Assembly (NCBI GenBank): GCA_963781065.1
Contig: CAWAET010000012.1
Coordinates: 56,776 to 120,775 of the forward strand
Reading direction: 5' to 3'
Source: CALZJC01 sp963781065
Lineage (GTDB): Bacteria > Acidobacteriota > Thermoanaerobaculia > Multivoradales > JAHEKO01
Length of the DNA: 64,000 bases
Made by a program: the position numbers and the translations under genes. Below the pieces are notes generated by a model. It was not told the origin of the DNA. It saw only the letters and a list, made by a program, of their open reading frames with translations, and searched no databases. Of the stretch, positions 23,523 to 32,650 are shown piece after piece (the first letter of the stretch is position 1; the number at the start of each line of letters is the position of its first letter).

Positions 23523-24761
23523 CTACGCAGGCTCGCTGGGCACCGCCACCTCCACCTCCGCCCCCAGCCCGTCGGGCGGCTGGTCGTCGCGCACCACGCG
23601 CGAGAACAGCCACACCGCCAGCACCAGCCCGGCCGCGACGTAGAACGGGCTGCGGATGCCCAGGTACTGGAACGCCGCCCCGGCCCACAGCGGCCCGATC
23701 ATGCGCGCCACGCCGCCGAACGACTGCTGGACGCCCAGCATCAGGCCGGTCTGGCCCTCCGGCGCCCGGTGCGACACCATCGAGGTCGTTGCCGGGAAGA
23801 GCAGCGCGGTGCCCACCGGCACGAGAAGGGCGGCCAGGGCGAGCTCGACGAAGCTGCCCGCCAGGGTCAGCGCGACCAGCCCGCAGGCGATCGACAGCAG
23901 GCCGAGCCGCAGCGTCCCGACCTCGCCCAGCCGCTTGACGGTCGGCCCCAGGATCAAGGTCCGCATCACCAGCGAGACGCCGCCGACATAGGTGTAGAAC
24001 CAGCCGATGGTGGCCTCGGTGACGCCGAAGGCGCGCTCGAGATAGAGCGCCAGGACGCCGTTCATCGCCATGAAGGCCATCATGCCGAAGGAGTAGATCC
24101 AGACCAGCGCCCCGACCCGGCCGGCCGGGCGCGTCAGCACGTCCAGCATGGCGATCCGCGTCGCCCCGGCCGGCGTGTCGGGCCTGTCCCGGCGCTCCTT
24201 CTTGCTCAGCGGCTCGGGCAGCCAGATCGTCCCGAAGATGAAGTTGAGCACGCACAGCCCGGCGGCCAGGTAGCCCGGCCCCACCCAGCCCTGGGCCTTG
24301 GCCAGCGAGCCGATCGCCGGCCCGATCATCACGCCGGCGCTGGTCGCCGCGGTGAGCCAGCCGAGCGCCTTGGCCCGGTCCGCCCGCGGCACCGAGTCGC
24401 TGAGGTACGCCTGGACCACGCCGACCGTGCCGGCGCCCCCGCCCTGGACCAGCCGCGAGACGAACAGCAGCCAGACCGACGTGGCCGACTCGAAGACGAC
24501 GTAGGCCACCGCCGCGATCAACAGCCCGCCGAGGATCATCGGCCGGCGGCCGTAGCGGTCGGAGAGCCGGCCCCACAGCGGCGCCGCCGCCACCTGGCCG
24601 AAGGCGAAGGCGGCGACCAGCACGCCGACCATCATCGGGCTGCCGCCCAGCTTCTCGGCATAGAACGGCAGCAGCGGCAGGACGATGAGAAACCCCACCA
24701 TGTCGACGAAGACCGTGAGCATGAGCACCCACAGACGGCTGACGAACTCGCGCGCGTTCAT
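23523..24761 (-). CDS. MFS transporter, TetA/multidrug-like
   Basis: 412 residues with about 12 predicted helices. The N-terminus has FVDMVGFLIVLPLLPFYA, and the loop 2-3 motif A is GRLSDRYGRRPMI, both typical of the DHA1/TetA group of drug and metabolite exporters. The reading frame is intact, unlike the permease just upstream. Its ATG overlaps the permease stop by one base (TGATG), so it is the last gene of the PIG-L/ABC operon. The substrate is unknown. Confidence 0.85.
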   Translation of the reverse strand: MNAREFVSRLWVLMLTVFVDMVGFLIVLPLLPFYAEKLGGSPMMVGVLVAAFAFGQVAAAPLWGRLSDRYGRRPMILGGLLIAAVAYVVFESATSVWLLFVSRLVQGGGAGTVGVVQAYLSDSVPRADRAKALGWLTAATSAGVMIGPAIGSLAKAQGWVGPGYLAAGLCVLNFIFGTIWLPEPLSKKERRDRPDTPAGATRIAMLDVLTRPAGRVGALVWIYSFGMMAFMAMNGVLALYLERAFGVTEATIGWFYTYVGGVSLVMRTLILGPTVKRLGEVGTLRLGLLSIACGLVALTLAGSFVELALAALLVPVGTALLFPATTSMVSHRAPEGQTGLMLGVQQSFGGVARMIGPLWAGAAFQYLGIRSPFYVAAGLVLAVWLFSRVVRDDQPPDGLGAEVEVAVPSEPA

Positions 24762-26504
24762 CAGACCGCCTCGTCGCCGCCGCGGGTGAGGAAGGCGCCG
24801 GCGCTGAGCACCATCAGCAGCACGCCGTAGACCGCGGCCACGCCGGTCTCCTGCAGCCGCAGGCTGGAGAGGATCTCGATCGAGATCGGCCGGGTGTCGT
24901 AGGTGTAGAGCACGATCGAGGTGACGAAATCGCCCAGCGCGGTGATGAAGGCCAGGCCGGCGCCGGCCACCAGCGCCGGCCGCAGCAGCGGCAGCCGCAC
25001 CCGCCACAGCGTGCGCCAGCGGCCGGCGCCCAGCGAGGCCGCGGCCTCGGCCATCGCCGGGTCGAGCTGGCGCAGGCCGGCCAGCGCGCTGCGGCCGGTC
25101 ACCGGCAGGCTGCGCACCAGATAGGCCAGCGGCAGGATCCATACGGTGCCCACCAGCACGAACCGCCCGGCCAGCGGCGCCCGGACGCTGAAGGCGGTGG
25201 CCAGGGCGATGGCGAACACCGTCCCCGGCACCGCCCACGGCACCGCCAGCAGGGTCTCGAGCGCCGCCCCCAGCCGGCCGCGCAGCTTGACCGAGAGGTC
25301 CGCCGCGACCAGGCCCAGCGCCACCGCGCCGGCGGTCGCGGCCGCCGCCATCCACAGCGAGTTGAGCACCGGCCGCAGCCGTTCCGGGCTGGCCACGAGC
25401 GCCGCGTAGTTGCTGCCGTCGAGGACCGGCGGCAGCGTCTCGACCGTCCAGGTGGACGGCGGCACGAAGGAGATCAGGATCAGGGTGAGGTGCGGCAGCA
25501 GCATGACAGAAGGTCAGGCCCCAGCCGAGGGCGGCCGCGCCGTAGCGGGCCGCCGGGCGCTCGAGCCGCCGCCGCCGCGGCGCCGCGCCGCGGACGCCGC
25601 CCACCACCACCCGCTTGCCCGGATCGACCCGCCGCATCGCCCACAGCCCGGCGAAGGCCAGCAGCGCCAGCGTCACCGTCTCCACCTGGGCCATGGCGAT
25701 CTCGCCGTTGAGCTTCGAGGCGACGATCTGGGTCGTCATCACCCGGAAGCCGCCGCCGAAGATGTACGGCGCCGAGAACGACGCCAGCGAGGTCATGAAG
25801 GTCAAAAGCGCCGCGCCCGACCAGCGCCGGCAGCAGCAGCGGCAGGGTCACCCGGAAGAGCGTCCGCACCCGGCCGGCGCCGAGGATCGCCGCCGCCTCC
25901 TCCATCGCCGCGTCGAGCCGCGCCAGCCCGGCGCGGACGAAGAGATAGAAGTAGACGTACATCGAGTAGGCGTGGACCAGCAGGATGGCGCCGGCCCCGT
26001 GCAGCCGCCACGGCGGCGTCTCGAGCCCCAGCGCCGACTGCACCGCCGCGCGACAGGAAACCGCTCTCACCGAACAGGAAGAGGAAGGCGATCACCCCGA
26101 CCAGCGGCGGCAGCGCCACCGGCAGGGCGATCAGGCCGCCGAGCATCCGCCGGCCCGGGAAACTCCAGGCGCGCGAAGACGAAGGCGAGCGGCACGCCCA
26201 CCAGCGCCGCCAGGGCCACCGAGGCGGCCGAGATCCACAGGCTGCGCCACAGCGCCTGCCACTCGTCGCCGCGCTGGGCGAAGGCGGCGAAGTGCTCGAC
26301 AGTGAAATCGAGCGGAATCCCCAGGGCCTCGAGGAGAGTCAGCAGCAACGGATAGCCGACCACCCAGGTCAAAAGCAGCGCCACGACCCCGCCCGCCAGC
26401 CGGCGCCGGGCGCGCGCCTCCATCCCGCGCAGCGGCGACAGAACGGCCCTCGCCGCCGTCACCGCGAAGCCGCTCGTCGGCCGGTGCCGCGGCCGCCGCT
26501 TCAC
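24761..26504 (-). pseudogene. FbpB-type double ABC permease with four frameshifts
   Basis: Joined across frames this gives a permease of about 580 residues with two homologous membrane halves, as in Fe3+/thiosulfate-type FbpB proteins. The first half includes ALPPLVGVIAFLFLFGE and the EAAAILGAGRVRTLFRVTLP coupling loop; the second has EAAASLGAGRWRTLWRVRLP. One surplus base is needed at each of about 26155, 26050, 25816 and 25506. The GTG start overlaps the ATPase stop as GTGA. The motifs are otherwise well kept, so it is either recent decay or a stretch of poor base calls. If the sequence is right, no functional permease is made. Confidence 0.75.
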
Positions 26505-27584
26505 GCCTCGACCTCGGCAAAGAGCCGGGGTAACGGCCCGCCGGGACGCGGCGCCACGGCCACCCGGTCGCCGGGCCGCGCCGCGTCGACGCCGGCCGCC
26601 ACGAGCAGCCTGCCGCCCATCGCCATCTCGACCTCGTAGAAGGTGGCCTCGCCGGCATAGCGTCGCGAGATCACCTCCCCGACGAGCGAGCTCTCCTCCT
26701 TGTCCGGGTCGACCAGCCGCAGCCCCTCGGGCCGGAACACCGCCTCGACCCGGCTCCCGGGGGCCAGCGGCCCGGCGGCGCTCGCCGGCCAGCGGGCCGA
26801 ATGGCCGGCGAAGCGCGGGTCGCCGAGCGCCACCTCGCCGCCCTCGGCGACGACCCCGGCGAGCGAGCTGGCGCGGCCCAGGAAGCCGGCGACAAAGCGC
26901 GTGCGGGGCTCCAGGTAGAGCTCCTCGGGCGACCCCACCTGCTCCAGCCGGCCGCCCTCGAGCAGCGCCACCCGGTCGCCCACCGCGAAGGCCTCGTCCT
27001 GTTCGTGGGTCACCCAGACGGCGGTCATCGCCACGCGGGCGAGCGCCCGGCGCAGCTCGCTGCGGGTGCGCTCGCGCAGCGACGGATCGAGGTTGGACAG
27101 CGGCTCGTCGAGCAGCAGCAGCTCGGGGCCGGGCGCCAGCGCCCGCGCCAGGGCGACCCGCTGCTGCTGGCCGCCCGAGAGCTCGTTCACCCGCCGCGGC
27201 TCGAAGCCCTCGAGATCGACCATCGCCAGCACCTCGGCAACCCGCCCCGCCTTGCCCTCACCCGCGGCGCCCCGCGACTCGAGCCCGAAGGCGACGTTCT
27301 CGCCGACGCTCAGGTGAGGAAACAGGGCGTAGTGCTGGAACACCATGCCGAAGTTGCGCCGGCTGGGCGGGAGCTTCGAGATCTCGCGCCCGCCGGCGCG
27401 CAGCCGCGCCCTCGTCGGGCGTCTCGAATCCCGCCAGCAGCCGCAGCAGGGTCGTCTTGCCGCTGCCGCTCGGGCCCAGCAGGACCAGCACCTCGCCGGC
27501 CGCCACCTCGAGCGAGACGCGGTCCAGCACCCGGTGCTCGCCAAAGCTCTTGCTGAGCCCGCGGATCTCGAGAAAGGCGGTCAT
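26501..27584 (-). pseudogene. FbpC-type ABC transporter ATPase with one frameshift
   Basis: About 360 residues when joined. Frame one carries the start (MTAFLEIRGLSKSFG) and Walker A GPSGSGKT up to GFETPDEG. A surplus base near 27410 shifts the frame to GREISKLPPSRRNFG, Q-loop FQHYALFPHL, signature LSGGQQQR, Walker B LLLLDEPLSNLD and the H-loop WVTHEQDEA, then a TOBE domain at the C-terminus. All catalytic motifs are present. It is coupled to the permease by GTGA and lies 19 bp after the binding-protein gene. Confidence 0.8.
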
Positions 27585-27603
27585 CGGGCCGGCCGGCGCG
27601 GGT

Positions 27604-28632
27604 TCACCCGCGGCTCCGCACTTCGCGGTCCCAGCGGGACATCCACTCCGCGCCGCGCTCGGCCAGCAGGTCCCAGTCCATCTCCACCCGGACGATCGCG
27701 GCCAGCGCCTCGCTGGCCCACTCGGGCAGCTCGTCGGCCGGCATGTCGGTGCGCGCCGGCAGGCGGAAGGCGTGCTCGGCGGTCAGGCTCAGCGCCTCGC
27801 GGCTGCCCACCCAGTCGATGAACCGCTTCGCCTCCTCGGCGTGCGGCGCGCCGGCCACCAGGCCGACCGCGTCGTCGATCACCGGCGTGCCGCTGGCCGG
27901 GAAGGTGTAGCCGAGCGGCGCGCCGCGCTGCTGCAGGAAGAGCAGGTCGGTCAGCTCCCAGATCGACACCAGGCCCTCCTGCCGGGTCAGCTTCTCGAAC
28001 AGCAGCGCCGGGTTGACGGCGTACTCCTTGGTCTGCTCGTCGAGCCGCCGCAGCCAGTCGAAGCCCTGCGCCGTGTCGCCGGTCTCGGCCACCGACCGCG
28101 CCAGCACCATGCCGAAGGCGACCCGCATGGTGCCGCTGGCCAGCGGGTCGCGGATGATGATCTTGCCGCGCCAGCGGGGATCGAGCAGGTCCTCCCAGTC
28201 CGCCGGCGCCTCGGCGGCCGCCACCGCGGCCGAGTTGTAGATCAGGATCGGCACCGCCTCGTAGAGCCCGAAGTAGAGGTCCTCCGGGTGCTGGGCGGCC
28301 GCCGGCACGGCGTCGGCCCAGGCCGGCCGGTAGGGCGCCAGCAGGCCCATCCCGGCGCCGCGCGACAGGATCGTGTCGGGGCCGCCGAACCAGACGTCGG
28401 CCTGCGGGTTGGCGGCCTCGGAGCGGATCCGGTCGAAGACCTCCTGCGAGCCCATGTCGAGCCAGCGCACGTCGACCTGCGGCTCGAGCTCCTCGTAGCT
28501 CCGCTCCACCAGCTGCAGCAGGTCGCGGCCGTGCGGCGAGTAGAGCACCAGCGGCGTCCGGCCGTCGCCGCAGGCCGTGACGGCGAGGGTCAGGCTCGCC
28601 ACCAACCAGCGCCAGGAGCCGGGCAGCCTCAT
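27604..28632 (-). CDS. ABC transporter substrate-binding lipoprotein (FbpA/AfuA-like)
   Basis: 342 residues with a lipoprotein signal (LTAC near residue 20), then the periplasmic-binding fold: LVLYSPHGRDLL, PQADVWFGGPDTI, LYNSAAVA-like and DWEDLLDPRWRGKIIIRDP. These resemble ferric-iron and phosphonate-type family 1 binding proteins. The conserved paired tyrosines of ferric binding proteins are not clearly placed, so the ligand may be another metal, an organophosphorus compound or a sugar acid. The ATG overlaps the PIG-L stop (ATGA), tying uptake to the deacetylase. The frame is intact. Confidence 0.85.
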   Translation of the reverse strand: MRLPGSWRWLVASLTLAVTACGDGRTPLVLYSPHGRDLLQLVERSYEELEPQVDVRWLDMGSQEVFDRIRSEAANPQADVWFGGPDTILSRGAGMGLLAPYRPAWADAVPAAAQHPEDLYFGLYEAVPILIYNSAAVAAAEAPADWEDLLDPRWRGKIIIRDPLASGTMRVAFGMVLARSVAETGDTAQGFDWLRRLDEQTKEYAVNPALLFEKLTRQEGLVSIWELTDLLFLQQRGAPLGYTFPASGTPVIDDAVGLVAGAPHAEEAKRFIDWVGSREALSLTAEHAFRLPARTDMPADELPEWASEALAAIVRVEMDWDLLAERGAEWMSRWDREVRSRG

Positions 28633-31370
28633 CGCTCCGCCAACCCCCGATCACCCGGTGCCCGTTCGGATGGTGCCCGCTCAGCCGGTGCCCGTTCGGA
28701 TGGTGCCCGCTCGCCCGGTGCTCGATCACTCAGTGCCAGCAGATTGACGAACAGCCGCACCGCCCCGGCCACCCCGGCCGGCAGCTGGCGGAAGAACGAC
28801 AGCCCGGTGTAGACATAGGTGCCCTCGCCCACCGGCGCCACCAGCAGGGCGCCGCGCTCGGCCGCGCGGCCGGGGTCGGCGATCGACACCAGCGGCTGGT
28901 AGCGCTCGTCCCAGCTGCCCGCGAAGTAGAGGCCCCGCTCCTGCACCCAGCCCTGCCAGTCGGCCTCGCCCAGCCGGTTGGGCCGCTGGAAGACCGGGTG
29001 ATCGGGCATCAGCGGCTCGACCGGCGCGGTCTCGTCGGTCACCCGGCCGTGCGGCCGCGCGATCTCGAGCGGCCAGGGGGCGAAGCCACCGGCGACGAAC
29101 TGGTACTGCTGGTACTGGACCAGCAGCAGGCCGCCGCCGCGGACGTAGTCGAGCAGCCGGTCGTTGTCGCGCCTCAGGGCGGCGTCGATCTCGTAGGCTC
29201 GGCTGCCGATGACGATGGCGTCGAAGCCGGACAGCTCGGCGCGATCCAGGTCGTCGCCGTCGAGCAGCTCGACCGGCACGCCGACCGCAGCCAGGACCTC
29301 GGGCACCCGATCCGAGGCGCCGCGCACGTAGCCGACCCGCGCCAGCGGCGGCAGGCTGAGCTCGAACCGGCTCAGCTCGCTGGTAGCCGCCACCGGCACC
29401 GCCAGCGGGCGGATGTGCGGGTAGGAGATCACCCGCAGCGCCCGCGAGAAGCGCCGGCCGTCGCTCAGCTCGGCTATGGCGGTAGCGCTGTAGCGACCGG
29501 GCGCCGCGGGGGACCTGGCGGCCAATTGGAAAGTCTTGCTGGCGCCAACGGCGCCCAGGGCAAAGGCATCTCGCGGCCACGCTTCGCTGCCGTCGCGGCT
29601 CGAGCCGACCAGTTCGGCCGGGGTGTGCTCGCCCAGCAGCCGCACCTCGCCCGCCACCGGCTCGGCCAGGTTCGAGCGTACGGTGGCCGCGAGCTTGGTA
29701 CCCTCAGCGTGCGGCAGCAGGGCCAGGCCGGGCTCGAGCAGCACTTCCAGCGGCGGCACGGCCCGGACCGGCTGCCGGCGCTCGCCAAACGCCTGGTCCG
29801 CGTAGCGGTAGGCCACCTCGCGCACCAGGGTCACCGGCCGACCGTGGATCCGCAGGTTGAAGCGGACGCGCAACGGCGGCGGCCCGAGCGGCTCGCCCCG
29901 CTCCGCCGCCGGCGCCTCCCGCCAGTCGTAGAGATCGCCGCGACGGGGTTGGCGCAGGTAGTAGGGCACGGTCGCCGGCGCCGCCGGCGACACCGTGATC
30001 CGGAAGCGCCGGCGCGCGACCGACTCGTCTGCCTCTGCCGCCACGTTTCCCTCTCCGTCCCGCTCCAGCGAGATCGGCTCCGCCCGCCAGCCCGACTCGA
30101 CCCGGCAGTCGATCGCCTCGATCCCCACCGCGGTCTCCCCCGCCGGCCAGACGGAGGCCTCGACCTCCAGCTCGCCGCCGGCCGCCACGGTCTCCCGGTC
30201 GGCCACCGCCTCGACCACCACCCCGGCCGCCGCCGCCAGGCCGTAGCCCGCGATCTCGGCCTTCTCGGCCACCAGCTCGCGGGCCGGCAGGGCCGCCGGC
30301 CCCAACTTCGCGAGGCGGTCCGTCACCTTCCCGAGCAGCTCGACGATCTCGGCCAGGTCCGGCACTACCGCCTCGACCGTCGCCGGAGTCAGCCGCGCAC
30401 GAGCCGCGCGTGCCGTCCGCTCGACGTGGTTCAGAAGCCCGGCGATCTCGTCCCGCGCCGGCCCCGCAGGCAGCGATCCGGCAATGGCGGCCAGGGCCGT
30501 GTCGACACCGGCGAAGGGCGCGTCGCCCTCGCCGCCGGCGCCACCGGCGCCACCGGCGATCCAGAGAAGCGAGCCCCGGGCCGGGCCCGCCAACTGCTCT
30601 CGCCCCATGTCCTGCGAGCGGTGGAAGCTGCGGCTGGCGGCCGCCAGCTGGCCCAGCGACCGCCCCGACACCGCTTCCAGCGCCGCCAGCGAGTAGCCAT
30701 GCGTGCCCTCTTCCCCGCGCCAGCTCCAGGCGCGGCGGTAGAAGGCGCTCGGCGCCCACGGGCTCTCGGGCAGGGCCGCGAAGGCGCTCCCGTCCCCGGC
30801 CAGCTCGAAGGCGTCCGCCGCGACCACCGCCGAGGCCTGGTGCTGCCCATGCCCGGCGCGCTCGTCGGCGGGGAAGACCGCGACGATCACCTGCGGCTTG
30901 AACCGCCGCACGACGCGGATCGCGTCTTCCTGCAGGACCTGCCGCGGCCAGCGATCGAAGGTCTCCTCGAGCGAGCGGGTGTAGCCGAAGTCGTAGGCCC
31001 GGGCGAAGTACTGCCGGCTGCCCTCGAGCCGCCGAGCCGCCAGCAGCTCGCCGGTGCGGATGGCGCCCAGCTCGACCCCCAGCTCGCTGCCGATCAGGTT
31101 TTGCCCGCCCTCGCCGCGCGACAGCGACAGGTAGGCGGCCTCGCCGCCGAGCCCCCGCGCCACCCAGGTGAGCAGGGCGTTGTCCTCGTCATCCGGATGC
31201 GCCCCCACCACCAGCAGCCGCGCGTGCACCGACAGCCGCGCCAGCGCCCGATCCACCGCCTCGAGGCCGCCCGCGGAGACCGGCTCGAGAGGATCGGGCA
31301 CCCACGGCTGCGCCGAGCAGATCCCGGCCAGTGTGGCGAATGCCACGAGTAGGAGGAGGCTGCGACGCAT
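28629..31370 (-). CDS. Secreted PIG-L (LmbE-like) deacetylase, large multidomain
   Basis: 913 residues with a signal peptide ending near residue 20 (GICSAQ). The PIG-L metal site is AHPDDED at 57-63, followed by SRGEGGQN and AGHGQHQAS, the Asp/His ligands of zinc-dependent N-acetyl-sugar deacetylases. Two beta-sandwich regions and a C-terminal ThuA/GATase-like alpha/beta domain (GYVRGASDRVPEVL, YDAIVIGSRAYE-like) follow, as in large secreted PIG-L proteins. The C-terminus carries five pentapeptide repeats of the [SPG]ERAP type, encoded by 15-bp units. The ATG at 31370 is selected by a TACAAT hexamer 8 nt upstream. It heads an operon with an ABC importer and MFS exporter, suggesting it releases a compound that is then imported. 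Confidence 0.85.
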   Translation of the reverse strand: MRRSLLLLVAFATLAGICSAQPWVPDPLEPVSAGGLEAVDRALARLSVHARLLVVGAHPDDEDNALLTWVARGLGGEAAYLSLSRGEGGQNLIGSELGVELGAIRTGELLAARRLEGSRQYFARAYDFGYTRSLEETFDRWPRQVLQEDAIRVVRRFKPQVIVAVFPADERAGHGQHQASAVVAADAFELAGDGSAFAALPESPWAPSAFYRRAWSWRGEEGTHGYSLAALEAVSGRSLGQLAAASRSFHRSQDMGREQLAGPARGSLLWIAGGAGGAGGEGDAPFAGVDTALAAIAGSLPAGPARDEIAGLLNHVERTARAARARLTPATVEAVVPDLAEIVELLGKVTDRLAKLGPAALPARELVAEKAEIAGYGLAAAAGVVVEAVADRETVAAGGELEVEASVWPAGETAVGIEAIDCRVESGWRAEPISLERDGEGNVAAEADESVARRRFRITVSPAAPATVPYYLRQPRRGDLYDWREAPAAERGEPLGPPPLRVRFNLRIHGRPVTLVREVAYRYADQAFGERRQPVRAVPPLEVLLEPGLALLPHAEGTKLAATVRSNLAEPVAGEVRLLGEHTPAELVGSSRDGSEAWPRDAFALGAVGASKTFQLAARSPAAPGRYSATAIAELSDGRRFSRALRVISYPHIRPLAVPVAATSELSRFELSLPPLARVGYVRGASDRVPEVLAAVGVPVELLDGDDLDRAELSGFDAIVIGSRAYEIDAALRRDNDRLLDYVRGGGLLLVQYQQYQFVAGGFAPWPLEIARPHGRVTDETAPVEPLMPDHPVFQRPNRLGEADWQGWVQERGLYFAGSWDERYQPLVSIADPGRAAERGALLVAPVGEGTYVYTGLSFFRQLPAGVAGAVRLFVNLLALSDRAPGERAPSERAPAERAPSERAPGDRGLAER
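28657..28731. repeat. 15-bp tandem repeat, five units
   Basis: Five head-to-tail units, each starting ggtgc, begin at 28657, 28672, 28687, 28702 and 28717. The first and third units are identical. They encode the ERAP-like tail of the PIG-L protein and keep the frame whatever the unit count. Confidence 0.85.
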
Positions 31371-31378
31371 GGTGGGGG

Positions 31379-31384
31379 ATTGTA
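31379..31384 (-). promoter_or_regulatory. -10 like hexamer, leaderless-type
   Basis: TACAAT on the minus strand ends 8 nt before the ATG at 31370 of the PIG-L operon. It is close to the canonical TATAAT. Confidence 0.55.
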
Positions 31385-31411
31385 TCGGCGGAATGGGCTG
31401 CATCGGTGGGT

Positions 31412-31597
31412 GGGCCGCTACAAGCCGCCGCGGCGTCGCTCCGTGGCACTGTCGCTCGCGCGTAGGAGGTGGCCGCGGTGGGACTCGCGAGACGGAGCCG
31501 GGACCTTGCCTGGGGCCGCTACAAGCCGCCGCGGCATCGCTCCGTGGCACTGTCGCCCGCGCGTTTGAGGGGGCGGCGGTGGGACTCGCGAGACGGT
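31412..31597. repeat. Direct repeat, two copies 101 bp apart
   Basis: About 85 bp is repeated with an exact offset of 101 bp (31412 and 31513), with only a handful of differences. Each copy holds aagccgccgcggc, tccgtggcactgtcgc and gggactcgcgagacgg. An inverted partial copy follows at 31645-31680. Confidence 0.8.
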
Positions 31598-31644
31598 GGG
31601 TATCGAGGCAGCGACGGCGTGCGGCAATACCGCGGTCGCCTGAG

Positions 31645-31680
31645 GCGCCACTACGCGACGCCGCGGCGGCTTTTCGCTAC
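31645..31680. repeat. Inverted arm of the dispersed intergenic repeat
   Basis: 36 bp beginning gcgccactacgcgac. Its reverse complement matches the start of the direct repeat at about 31423. It also matches 53051-53086 at 31 of 36 positions, so it belongs to an element present at two loci 21 kb apart. Confidence 0.7.
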
Positions 31681-31709
31681 CGTTGTGCCGTGCCTCGGGG
31701 CAACCACCG

Positions 31710-32110
31710 CCGGAGGTTGGCAGGCAGCGGGGAACGACGCCCCAGGGTCCGACGCCATCCGAGGTCGGCTCCGGCACCGACCTGCCCTCCGGCACGGGCC
31801 GAACCGAGGCGGGCCTGGGGCCGCTGTGCCGCGCAACTCACAGAAGCCACTACCGGAGGTCTGCGGCCATCTGGGACCGACAACCCGACTCGCCAGCGCC
31901 GGAGGTCGGCGGCCACCGGGAACGACAACCCGACTGGCCACCTTCGGAGGTCGGCGGCTCCATAGCCGACCGGCCCCTGCGCACGAACGTATGACTCTCT
32001 CCTCCAGAGCCGACCGGCCCCACCGCGCTAACGCCCAGCCTTCCTCGCCAGAGCCGACCGGCCCCGACGCGCAGACGCCCGGGGTCAGTTACGGAGCCGA
32101 CCAGCCCTCG
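31710..32110. repeat. Degenerate repeats of about 45-bp period
   Basis: A core ccggaggtc/tcggaggtc recurs at 31853, 31899 and 31944, with a diverged copy at 31710. It is followed by a near-complementary core agccgacc at 31964, 32008, 32052 and 32095. Spacing is 42-46 bp throughout. The 745-bp stretch from 31371 to 32115 has no supported gene. Confidence 0.65.
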
Positions 32111-32115
32111 TGCGG

Positions 32116-32577
32116 TCAGCTCCCAGCCAGATACACCGACGCCAGCTCCACGCTGTCCGCCGGGCTCACCTTGAGCCGGGCGTCCTCGATCCGCCCCTGC
32201 TCGTCGACCACCCAGTGCGAGCGGATCACCCCCATGTACTTCTTGCCGTACATCGACTTCTCCCCCCAGGCGCCGAGCGCCTCGAGCAGCTGGTGGTCGG
32301 GATCGGAGAGCAGGTCGTAGGTCAGGCCCTCCTTCTCGCGCCAGCGGGCGAGCGCCGCCGGCTTGTCGGGGCTCAAGCCCACCACCGTGGCGCCGGCGGC
32401 CTCGATCCTCGGGAGGCGGTCGCGGAAGCCACAGGCCTGCTTGGTGCAGCCGGGCGTCGCCGCCTTGGGGTAGGCGAACAGCAGCAGCTTGCGGCCGCGG
32501 TAGTCGCGCAGACGGACGGTCTCGCCGTCGTGATTCTCGAGTTCCAGATCGGGCAGGTTGTCACCGGTGGTCAGCAT
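32116..32577 (-). CDS. bcp: Peroxiredoxin, BCP/PrxQ type
   Basis: 153 residues of the AhpC/TSA fold that reduce hydrogen peroxide and organic peroxides using thioredoxin. The peroxidatic Cys44 lies in KAATPGCTKQACGF and the resolving Cys49 is five residues later, the atypical 2-Cys PrxQ arrangement. The ATG at 32577 is chosen over one six codons upstream because AAGGAG (32584-32589) sits 6 nt before it. It diverges from the barrel gene at 32651. Confidence 0.9.
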   Translation of the reverse strand: MLTTGDNLPDLELENHDGETVRLRDYRGRKLLLFAYPKAATPGCTKQACGFRDRLPRIEAAGATVVGLSPDKPAALARWREKEGLTYDLLSDPDHQLLEALGAWGEKSMYGKKYMGVIRSHWVVDEQGRIEDARLKVSPADSVELASVYLAGS

Positions 32578-32615
32578 GTCGGTCTCCTTCAACATCGGTC
32601 AAATGACTGGCTGGG

Positions 32616-32621
32616 TAGAAT
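32616..32621 (+). promoter_or_regulatory. -10 like hexamer TAGAAT
   Basis: TAGAAT lies 29 nt before the ATG at 32651, with a GGGAG ribosome site (32639-32643) in between. This promoter would give a short 5' leader. Confidence 0.4.
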
Positions 32622-32650
32622 CTCACGAACAGATGCCCGGGAGACAGTCC

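Noticed and set aside
23427..24830. Long open frames on the strand opposite the MFS, ABC and many other genes (also 2919-3872, 4521-5765, 38394-39788)
   Set aside because: Their translations are low-complexity Arg/Ala/Gly/His-rich, lack family motifs and lie fully over well-supported genes. They are high-GC shadow frames.
24761..25504. Independent single-domain ABC permease starting at 25504
   Set aside because: The preceding frame runs directly into it with one surplus base, and the joined protein has the usual double length of FbpB.
31853..32110. CRISPR-like array
   Set aside because: The repeated core is only about 8-14 bp and diverged, the intervening sequence is also partly repeated, and no cas gene is in the window.
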